From the NCBI GenBank assembly GCA_016462305.1, contig JAEMTM010000031.1:1-16103 (forward strand): 16,103 bases of DNA. The letters run 5' to 3'. The notes beneath the pieces are model-generated. The model saw only the letters and a list, made by a program, of their open reading frames with translations, was not told the DNA's origin and ran no database searches. The translations under genes and the position numbers were made by a program. The DNA comes from Sphingomonadaceae bacterium. GTDB taxonomy: Bacteria > Pseudomonadota > Alphaproteobacteria > Sphingomonadales > Sphingomonadaceae. Shown piece by piece: positions 1-6,429 of this stretch (position 1 is its first letter; the number at the start of each line of letters is the position of its first letter).

Positions 1-32
1 TATTATCGCACTGACAGAATGTAGGTGCCATT

Positions 33-68
33 TAGAAATGTCACCCCTCTGCTAGATAGAAATGACAC
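33..68. repeat. Two 12-bp direct repeats, possible IS end
   Basis: TAGAAATGTCAC (33-44) and TAGAAATGACAC (57-68) match at 11 of 12 positions, with a 24-bp period. Short subterminal repeats of this kind occur at the ends of IS21-type insertion sequences, where they bind the transposase. No transposase frame is visible in the window, so the element, if real, lies to the left or is a relic. The IS21 assignment is an inference from the repeat pattern only. Confidence 0.35.
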
Positions 69-289
69 TCTTGGGCGTCTTCAGTGGATAGCGGTCATGT
101 CAGGTCTTGTCTAATTAGCGAAAACACACCTTCAGAACATTTGTCGCAAATTGCGGGTTAGGTTTGCGGTCCGAATGTCACGTCTGCGCGTTGAAGAGCC
201 AGATCAGCGCCCTGCTCCCTCCTGCATTAAATTTTGTTGCGTTTATTTCGAATATGGCATATGGAAGTATCCAACCTCGGAGACTACCA

Positions 290-748
290 ATGACCTTGCC
301 AGCGCATTCTGAGCCCTTCGGCGGCAAAATGCCCACTGCCAGCGATCGCCAGATTGCAAACCAACTGCGCCGGATACTTGCTGCACAAAAGTCTGGCCAA
401 ACCACTCTGCGCGTGCGTGAACCCGAGACTAATAAACGGGTCGAAGTCACCCTCACCCCGGCGATGTCAGATATCTTTCGGGAACTCCTTCGGCACATCG
501 GCAGCGGCCATGCCGTCACGTTGGTGCCAATCCAAGAGATGCTGACCACCCAGCAGGCTGCCGATCTGCTGAACGTCTCTCGGCCTCACTTGATCAAGTT
601 ATTGGAACAGGATGCGATCCCCCATAGCTTTGTGGGGCGACACCGCAGAATAAAGGCCGAGAACATTTTTGGCTACAAGGCCAAGCGAGATGAGGAACGG
701 GCTCGCGCGTTGGATGCCCTCATTGGCAACGACGCGGATCTGATCTGA
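290..748 (+). CDS. Excisionase-type HTH protein, likely antitoxin of a PIN toxin
   Basis: A 152-residue protein. Its C-terminal half has a MerR/excisionase-like helix-turn-helix of the form LTTQQAADLLNVSRP, followed by a basic recognition segment (GRHRRIK) and an acidic/basic helical tail. The N-terminal half resembles the variable region of antitoxins. The frame is open upstream to 164, but the ATG at 290 is preceded by GGAG (279-282) at 7-nt spacing, and the upstream residues look unconserved, so 290 is chosen. It lies 9 nt before a PIN-domain gene. The probable role is to bind and neutralise that toxin and repress the shared promoter. It could instead be a plain DNA-binding protein; the pairing with PIN makes antitoxin the better guess. 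Confidence 0.7.
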   Translation: MTLPAHSEPFGGKMPTASDRQIANQLRRILAAQKSGQTTLRVREPETNKRVEVTLTPAMSDIFRELLRHIGSGHAVTLVPIQEMLTTQQAADLLNVSRPHLIKLLEQDAIPHSFVGRHRRIKAENIFGYKAKRDEERARALDALIGNDADLI

Positions 749-757
749 TCACACGCC

Positions 758-1348
758 ATGTTTGCCAACCGCTACACTGCCTTTATCGATGCATGCACAT
801 TGGTCAGCGTGTGGCGCAGGAATCTTCTTCTAACTCTCGCTGAGGCCGAGTTTTTCCGTGTCCGGTGGTCACAGAAGGTACTTGAAGAGACCGAAAGGGC
901 AATTTCACGCTTAATGGACGAGCGCGGCATTGTCGATAGTAGGGCACGAGCCACTCATTCAGTTGCCAATATGCGTGCTGCATTTCCAGAAGCCTTGGTC
1001 GAGGACTTCGGTCTGTTTGAGGCTACGATCTATGGCTTGCCAGATCGAAACGACGAGCACGTTCTGGCGGCGGCCATAAAAACGCAGGCGCAAGCTCTCG
1101 TAACTGAGAACCTTTCGGACTTCCCCGCATCTGTGCTTGCGCCCCTGTCTATCGAATCCCGCAGCGCGGACGACTTTATCGCGGACACAATTGCCCTTGA
1201 GGAAGGGCGCGCCGTTGCTGCGATAAATCGCATGAGACTGCGCTTGAAGCGCCCGGAGTTAACCCCCGAAGACATGCTTCGGTCGCTCGAGGCGCATGGG
1301 CTATTGGAAACGGCGTCAGTCTTAACGCCCCATATTGAATCGATCTGA
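758..1348 (+). CDS. PIN-domain protein, likely toxin ribonuclease
   Basis: A 196-residue protein with the acidic pattern of PIN nucleases: D11 in FIDACTL, E43/E44 after the first helix, D99 in a DRNDEHVLAAA motif, and D121 in TENLSDF. PIN toxins cleave RNA with a metal-dependent active site built from such residues. At 196 residues it is longer than VapC (about 130); the extra C-terminal part (about 130-196) is helical and of unknown role. It follows the HTH gene by 9 nt, with no clear Shine-Dalgarno sequence, so translation may be coupled to the antitoxin. The family call is firm. Toxicity and target are inferred from the gene pairing. Confidence 0.72.
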   Translation: MFANRYTAFIDACTLVSVWRRNLLLTLAEAEFFRVRWSQKVLEETERAISRLMDERGIVDSRARATHSVANMRAAFPEALVEDFGLFEATIYGLPDRNDEHVLAAAIKTQAQALVTENLSDFPASVLAPLSIESRSADDFIADTIALEEGRAVAAINRMRLRLKRPELTPEDMLRSLEAHGLLETASVLTPHIESI

Positions 1349-1728
1349 CGCACCCTAACCGAGCGAAAAGGATGCTCGCACGGCCTAATTGTTCGATCTT
1401 CGTTCTCGCTTAGCGTTGTTTAGGGTACTATCAACGCTCTGCCCTCTTGTGGGCCGGAAGCCCTGGTATCGCGGAAGCGCGGTAGGCCCAGCAATCGCGC
1501 GTTCAGGCAGAATATCCACTTATCTCTATGTTCAATTTTGCCGAGCCACCTCTATCAACCTTGGCGCATCATGACCATAGGGCAACGCAAATGGGCGCAT
1601 GGGTGGTGATCAATGCAGGTTGGTATAAAGTCCGGCGTTCCAGCCCACGATCCCCAAAAATGAGTGAGCGCGTGAATGAGGCTGCCCGACAGGCACCGCC
1701 ATCGTTGCTAACGGTTGACGCCCGGACA
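1349..1728. other. Stretch of 380 bp without a supported gene
   Basis: This lies between the end of the PIN gene and the end of the permease gene, which converge on it. Short open frames exist on both strands (for example 1389-1574 plus and 1569-1859 minus), but none has a ribosome-binding site, a recognisable domain or a convincing composition. A 5-bp inverted repeat, CGAGC/GCTCG (1360-1364 and 1374-1378), sits just after the PIN gene but has no following T run, so it is not called a terminator. The stretch may contain decayed sequence at the edge of the accessory segment. Confidence 0.5.
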
Positions 1729-3027
1729 TTAGGAGGCTTTGTTTTGCGGCCTCGTGCAAAACCAGAAGATGATACTGCCACTGGCAATGACAGCGGCAGT
1801 AATTGCAACGCTTTGAAATGTGGAGTGGGTAAGCAACCATAGCGTAAGGGCCATCGCAATTGCGGGTATTACCAACCCTCCCGGAATACGAAACTGACCC
1901 GGCTCCGAAGGCAACTTTCGCTCAATTGCTGGGAGCGCTGCGATGCAGAGGGCATAACTTAGCAGGCGAATGATCGTGCTGAGCGTGGCCAGCCAGATGA
2001 ATTGCCCCGACACGGCAAGCGCGATACTGAAAACACCGCAAAAAAGGATTGAGTTGACCGGCACATGCGTCCGCTCGTTCACTGCCCCGAACCATTTAGG
2101 CAATGTTCCGTCGCGTGAAAGCGCGAAGGTCAGGCGGGGCGCAGTGAGCAGCGACGTTAAGCTGCCTCCGCCAACCGAAAAAATGACGCCAAGGCTCAGG
2201 ATCAAGGCACCTATCGGTCCCATGAGTGTTTTGGCGAGATCGACAAGCGGCGTCTCACTGCTGCCGAGGTCAGGCCCGACCGAAACGGCGATAAGCTGGA
2301 TCAAGGCATAGGCTACAGCCACGGCGGAAACGGTTTTTACGAGCGTCAGGGGTATAGCCGAACGCGCGTCGCGCGTTTCACCGGCGTTGATCAGGCTGAA
2401 CTCGAAACCGATGAACGCATACATCAGCACGAGCATCGTGCTTCCAAGAGTCTCGGATGGGAGCGCTTCAGCACCTGCGACAGTGGCCCATTCAATTTGA
2501 GGAAAACCAATGAGGATAAGGAGTAAAAGCGGCGCAAGTTTGAGTATGCTAAGCAAATACAGCACCGCCATTCCCGCCCGCACGCCTACTGCGTTTAGGA
2601 TGGTAGCGAGAGCGATATAGCCAGCCACAGCCGCCATTTTTGGCGCACCAGACCCAAGCAGGGGCCATATCGGTGCTGCGTAACTGACGAGCAGGTGGGC
2701 GCTGGCCGCGATGGCAGCAACCCGGCTCACATAAATTAGCAACCCGGTCTGAAAGCCCACGAACTGGCCAAATGCAGTGGTTGTGTAAACAATCGGACCG
2801 CCGGTGGCCTCGAAGAAGCTTGCGGTTCGCGCAAGCGTCAGCGCTACGGTCAAAATGAGAATGCCGCACAGCAGAAATAGCCAGGGACTGAACGCGCCGG
2901 CCTTTGCGATGGCAACTGCGGGTAGTGCGAAGATGCCCGAACCGATCACGCCGTTCATCGCGATTGTGGCGATGCCGATCTTGCCAATTTCGCGTCGCAA
3001 CAGCGAGTCGGCGGGTGCAGGGGTCAT
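1729..3027 (-). CDS. APC-family amino-acid permease
   Basis: A 432-residue inner-membrane protein with about 12 hydrophobic segments. The first membrane segment carries the glycine-rich NGVIGSGIFALP motif typical of the amino acid-polyamine-organocation superfamily. The substrate is probably an amino acid, but the exact one cannot be told. The frame extends to a TTG at 3051, but that codon directly abuts AAGGA with no spacer. The ATG at 3027 overlaps the TGA of the upstream gene as ATGA and matches the other junction in this operon, so 3027 is preferred. It is the last gene of the three-gene PLP-enzyme operon and probably imports (or exports) a substrate or product of the two enzymes. Confidence 0.85.
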   Translation of the reverse strand: MTPAPADSLLRREIGKIGIATIAMNGVIGSGIFALPAVAIAKAGAFSPWLFLLCGILILTVALTLARTASFFEATGGPIVYTTTAFGQFVGFQTGLLIYVSRVAAIAASAHLLVSYAAPIWPLLGSGAPKMAAVAGYIALATILNAVGVRAGMAVLYLLSILKLAPLLLLILIGFPQIEWATVAGAEALPSETLGSTMLVLMYAFIGFEFSLINAGETRDARSAIPLTLVKTVSAVAVAYALIQLIAVSVGPDLGSSETPLVDLAKTLMGPIGALILSLGVIFSVGGGSLTSLLTAPRLTFALSRDGTLPKWFGAVNERTHVPVNSILFCGVFSIALAVSGQFIWLATLSTIIRLLSYALCIAALPAIERKLPSEPGQFRIPGGLVIPAIAMALTLWLLTHSTFQSVAITAAVIASGSIIFWFCTRPQNKAS

Positions 3028-4205
3028 GCTGGCCCCACTTGGTCGGGCCAATCCTTATACCCGTTTGACGTGGAAATCAGGGCGACCGTTTCGTCACGTC
3101 CAACTGTACCATTGGCCAGAAGTGTTTCCAGTCCGGTAAGGGTCGCAGCCGCCGACAGTTCGGCATAGCAGCCGTGACGCGCCAATCGCGCTGCGTCTTG
3201 AACAACTGTCGCATCCTCGACAACGACCGCGCCGCCCTTTGACGCACGAACCGCCTCCACCGCTTGATATGTCACCGTGAAGCCGTCGATGGAAAAGAGT
3301 GAGGTTTTCCCGGGAAATGACCCGTTCGGCGCAAAGCCTTGCATGACTTTTCTGAGCCTTGGAAACGGTTCAACAACATATAGCCTCGGTATGCGGGCGA
3401 TATGCCCGCCCGCCATCATCTGCCGAAAACCATCGTAAAGGCTCCACACCAAATCGCCGCGCGAGGTCGGGACGAGCACGGCATCTAGTTCATCACCGCA
3501 GTCTTCCACCAGTTCATATGCAACGGTTTTTAGCCCCTCTATCCCGAAATGATTGCTGCCGACCGGGGGAATCAAATAGTTTGTGGCTGGGAAGGACCCT
3601 GTTTCCTTCCCCATGTCGCCAAGCAGTCTCCAGCGGTCGAGCGCGTCTTCGACGGAGATCAATTCTGCGCCGGTCTGCGTGATGGCGCGTCTGTGGATGG
3701 GCGACAAAGCCGCCGTTACGATTATGCTGCAATCCAGCCCTGCTGCTGCGGCATAAAGCGCAAGCGACGCGCCGCCATTGCCGCTTGATGCGGCGGCGAT
3801 GCGCTTGGCCCCGACATCAAGGGCGCGCGTGACTGTAAGGCTGCTTACGCGGTCCTTATGCGAACCGCTCGGGTTTTGACCTTCGTTCTTGACGATAATG
3901 CCTTTAACGCCAACCTCTGCCGCGAGTGCCGGAAAGTTCACACACGAGGTTGCGCCTTCTCCGAGCGAAACCCAAGCAGAATAGGGCAACCAGTCAGCGA
4001 AGCGGGCCATGCCGCGTGCGTCAAATCTACTGATCGCCGTCGGCAAGTCTTGATATTCGGACCTCACCGACGATGGTTGCCCCGAGGCAAGGCAGGCAGG
4101 ACATCCCTCGAAATAGTCTCCGATAGGCAACTTTGTTTTGCAGCGGATGCACGAGAACCCGGTCAACCGATCATTCAAAGCGCAAGGGGTACCGGCTTGG
4201 TTCAT
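3024..4205 (-). CDS. Threonine-synthase-like PLP enzyme with zinc ribbon
   Basis: A 393-residue fold-type II PLP enzyme. An N-terminal zinc ribbon (C19-x2-C22 and C35-x2-C38) precedes the catalytic domain. The PLP lysine is K117 in NPSGSHKDR, the phosphate-binding loop is SSGNGG (140-145), LGEG lies at 81-84, and the C-terminal STSNGYKD matches the threonine-synthase STGNGLKD type. Threonine synthases convert O-phosphohomoserine to threonine, but zinc-ribbon relatives also include lyases and ammonia-lyases. Being in an operon with a trans-sulfuration enzyme, permease and LysR regulator suggests a specialised, possibly catabolic role rather than housekeeping thrC. It overlaps both neighbours by 4 nt (ATGA), implying translational coupling. 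The family is clear; the reaction is not. Confidence 0.85.
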   Translation of the reverse strand: MNQAGTPCALNDRLTGFSCIRCKTKLPIGDYFEGCPACLASGQPSSVRSEYQDLPTAISRFDARGMARFADWLPYSAWVSLGEGATSCVNFPALAAEVGVKGIIVKNEGQNPSGSHKDRVSSLTVTRALDVGAKRIAAASSGNGGASLALYAAAAGLDCSIIVTAALSPIHRRAITQTGAELISVEDALDRWRLLGDMGKETGSFPATNYLIPPVGSNHFGIEGLKTVAYELVEDCGDELDAVLVPTSRGDLVWSLYDGFRQMMAGGHIARIPRLYVVEPFPRLRKVMQGFAPNGSFPGKTSLFSIDGFTVTYQAVEAVRASKGGAVVVEDATVVQDAARLARHGCYAELSAAATLTGLETLLANGTVGRDETVALISTSNGYKDWPDQVGPA

Positions 4206-5452
4206 ACCTGCGCAGTCCTGAATTCGGGCAGAGCCTGATCAGACCGAACGGCTCGTAAACGGCTAAAGGCGTCTTCCAAATCGCGCAAAAGGTCCGTCTT
4301 ATCCTCCAATCCGGCATGAACGCGGATCAAAGCCCCATCTTCTAGGGCAGTGCAGTTTCGCGCGGGCGCAGGCCATGCTGGCACCATTAGACTCTCGAAG
4401 CCCCCCCAGCTCGACCCTAATCTGAACAGCCGCAAATTGTTAAAAAATGCTGATTTCTCATCCTCGCCCATTGGATCGAGAAGCACGCCGAACAAACCCG
4501 ACGCTCCGGCAAAATCGCGTTTCCATATCGCATGGCCAGGATCTGTTGCCAGCGCTGGGTAAAGCACCCGTCGCACTTCGGGCTGTTCTTCAAACCACGC
4601 TGCAAGCTCCTGCGCGGTGCGCTGGTGGCGCTCCAGCCGAACGTCGAGTGTGCGCAACCCGCGATGCACAAGGTAGCAGTCATCAGGACTCGCCGAACTT
4701 CCCCAACGCGCTGCCGTATCCTTGAGCGTCTTGAAAATCTCCTCAGTTACAGCAGTCATAGCACCCAGCATCACGTCCGAATGACCAGACAAATATTTGG
4801 TCGCCGACGCGATTGAGATATCGACACCATGTTCGATGGGGCGGAACAGCAGCGGCGTGGCCCAGGTGTTATCAAGTGCCGTCACAATGTCGCGCGCGCG
4901 GGTGACATCGGTAATGGCCCGGATGTCCGCAAGCTCGAACGTCATAGAGCCTGGCGTTTCAAGAAACACCATCCGAGTGTTGGTACGAATCAGCTCGGCA
5001 ATATTGCCGCCTATGTCAGGCGGAAAATAGGAAACGTCGATCCCATATCGTGCGAGAACGTCATCGCAGAAGCGGCGTGTTGACCTATAAACGGTATCAA
5101 TGACTAGCAGATGGTCCCCCGCTTTCAGGAAGGCCGACAAGCTCAGCGATATCGCTGCCGTCCCGGACGATGTCAGAACGGTCTTAAACCCGTGTTCAAG
5201 ATCGGCGATCGCATCGGCAAGGGCATGGGTCGTCTCGGTGCCGTAGAGGCCGTAGATCACGCCATCATAAAGGTGGCGGTGGCGATCTACATAATCTTCA
5301 ACCCTGTCATAAACGATCGTTGATGCACGATGCACGGGCGGATTGAGCAAGCCCGCTGCGCGCGCCGAAGGCGAACTTGCATGGACCAGCGCTGTCGCGT
5401 CCGCGAATGTGCTGGTTCGCTTCCCATCGGCATCGTTAGTGGAATTACTCAT
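4202..5452 (-). CDS. Cystathionine beta-lyase-like trans-sulfuration enzyme
   Basis: A 416-residue Cys/Met-metabolism PLP enzyme (fold type I). Visible landmarks are the YGLYGTETTHAL segment near residue 67, the phosphate-binding TSSGTAA (94-100), Y122 in the cofactor-stacking position, D194 in DNTWATP, and the Schiff-base lysine K219 in SATKYLSGHSD. GTETTHAL and DNTWATP are closest to the MetC (cystathionine beta-lyase) branch, which splits cystathionine into homocysteine, pyruvate and ammonia. Related branches act on methionine or cysteine. It is first in a minus-strand operon, 62 nt from the divergent LysR gene, with a GAAAG-like weak Shine-Dalgarno sequence before the ATG. Control by that LysR protein is likely. 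The exact substrate is uncertain. Confidence 0.85.
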   Translation of the reverse strand: MSNSTNDADGKRTSTFADATALVHASSPSARAAGLLNPPVHRASTIVYDRVEDYVDRHRHLYDGVIYGLYGTETTHALADAIADLEHGFKTVLTSSGTAAISLSLSAFLKAGDHLLVIDTVYRSTRRFCDDVLARYGIDVSYFPPDIGGNIAELIRTNTRMVFLETPGSMTFELADIRAITDVTRARDIVTALDNTWATPLLFRPIEHGVDISIASATKYLSGHSDVMLGAMTAVTEEIFKTLKDTAARWGSSASPDDCYLVHRGLRTLDVRLERHQRTAQELAAWFEEQPEVRRVLYPALATDPGHAIWKRDFAGASGLFGVLLDPMGEDEKSAFFNNLRLFRLGSSWGGFESLMVPAWPAPARNCTALEDGALIRVHAGLEDKTDLLRDLEDAFSRLRAVRSDQALPEFRTAQV

Positions 5453-5471
5453 AGTTTTCTTTCAATAAGTA

Positions 5472-5484
5472 TATATAGGCTATA
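5472..5484. promoter_or_regulatory. Candidate LysR-binding T-N11-A site
   Basis: TATATAGGCTATA lies in the 62-nt gap between the divergent metC-like and lysR genes. It contains the short dyad TATAG-G-CTATA (5474-5484) and fits the T-N11-A rule for LysR-type regulators (T5472, A5484). The region is AT-rich, so a chance match is possible. Its position between the two start codons fits an operator serving both directions. Confidence 0.4.
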
Positions 5485-5514
5485 ACGAAAATGAATGACT
5501 TGCGAGGCCCAAAT

Positions 5515-6429
5515 ATGAATCTCCGTCAGCTGGAAGCCTTTCGCGCGGTGATGCTGTCCGGCTCCGTAACGCAAGCGGCGGCGGCGCTGCACATCTCGCA
5601 ACCCGCGGTGAGCAAACTTCTGGCGGACCTCGAACATCAGGTTGGCTTCAAGCTCTTTGTCCGCTCCAAAGGTGTCGCGTTGACGGTGACGCCTGAAGCT
5701 GACATCTTTTTTCATGAGGTTGAGCGCAGCTTTGCGGGGATTGCCGTGCTCAAGCGCGCGGCTGACGACATTCGCAACACCTCGACCGGCACGCTTCGGA
5801 TCGCCGCTTTGCCGGCCTTGGCGGTCAGCTTTCTTCCCGCCGTCATCAAGACCTTCCGCAGTCGCCATCCCGGTGTTTCGATTCAGCTCCAAACCCGCAG
5901 CTCCTCGACCGTTCGGCAATGGATGGAGAACCAGCAGTTCGACCTCGGCCTCGCGACTCCGGCACGCGAATTGCCTGGGATCGCGATGGAGACATTTCTT
6001 AAGTGTCAGGGGGCGTGCGTCCTGCCGCCCGGCCATCGGCTGGCCTCCCGCGAGCAAATCACGCCCGCTGATTTGGCAGGAGAGCGATTCATTTCGCTCG
6101 CGCTTGAAGACCGAAGCCGTCACCGTATCGACCGCGTTTTCGATGACGCTGGTATTGAACGCGACATGATTGTCGAAACGCAATATGCGATGACAATTTG
6201 TGCGCTCGTTCTCCAAGGCCTCGGCTGTTCCATTCTTAATCCCATTACCGCCGCTGACTATGTAGATCAGGGCCTCATCGTCCGGCCGTTCAAGCCCGAC
6301 GTTTCGTTTGATTATATGCTGTTTACGTCGAAACTGCGTCCGGTGTCGCAAGTGGCTCAGGCCTTTATTGCAATTCTTTGCGAACACCGTGACGCCTTCT
6401 TGAACACCGGGGGCGTGACACTCAACTAG
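5515..6429 (+). CDS. LysR-family transcriptional regulator
   Basis: A 304-residue regulator starting MNLRQLEAFRAVM, the standard LysR N-terminus. The winged helix-turn-helix covers about residues 1-60 (SVTQAAAALHISQPAVSKLLADLE). It is followed by a two-lobed effector-binding domain of normal length. An in-frame ATG at 5491 would add eight residues, but the ATG at 5515 has GAGG (5504-5507) at 7-nt spacing and matches the family start. It is divergent from the metC-thrC-APC operon, which it probably controls in response to a substrate or intermediate. Its stop codon overlaps that of the TonB receptor on the other strand (CTAG at 6426-6429), so there is no room for a terminator between them. Confidence 0.92.
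   Translation: MNLRQLEAFRAVMLSGSVTQAAAALHISQPAVSKLLADLEHQVGFKLFVRSKGVALTVTPEADIFFHEVERSFAGIAVLKRAADDIRNTSTGTLRIAALPALAVSFLPAVIKTFRSRHPGVSIQLQTRSSSTVRQWMENQQFDLGLATPARELPGIAMETFLKCQGACVLPPGHRLASREQITPADLAGERFISLALEDRSRHRIDRVFDDAGIERDMIVETQYAMTICALVLQGLGCSILNPITAADYVDQGLIVRPFKPDVSFDYMLFTSKLRPVSQVAQAFIAILCEHRDAFLNTGGVTLN

Noticed and set aside
145..155. Short dyad CGCAA-A-TTGCG before the toxin-antitoxin-like pair, possible operator
   Set aside because: Only 5-bp arms, 135 bp from the start codon, and no second copy to support it.
164..289. Upstream extension of the HTH protein by 42 codons
   Set aside because: No Shine-Dalgarno sequence at 164 or 254 and no antitoxin-like features in these residues. 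GGAG sits correctly before the ATG at 290.
1360..1378. CGAGC/GCTCG hairpin after the PIN gene as a terminator
   Set aside because: The stem is only 5 bp with a 9-nt loop and no T run on either side.
5449..6387. Open frame of 312 codons on the minus strand opposite the LysR gene
   Set aside because: It lies entirely antisense to a clear LysR gene, its translation is rich in Arg/Gly/His without domain features, and it covers the divergent promoter region.
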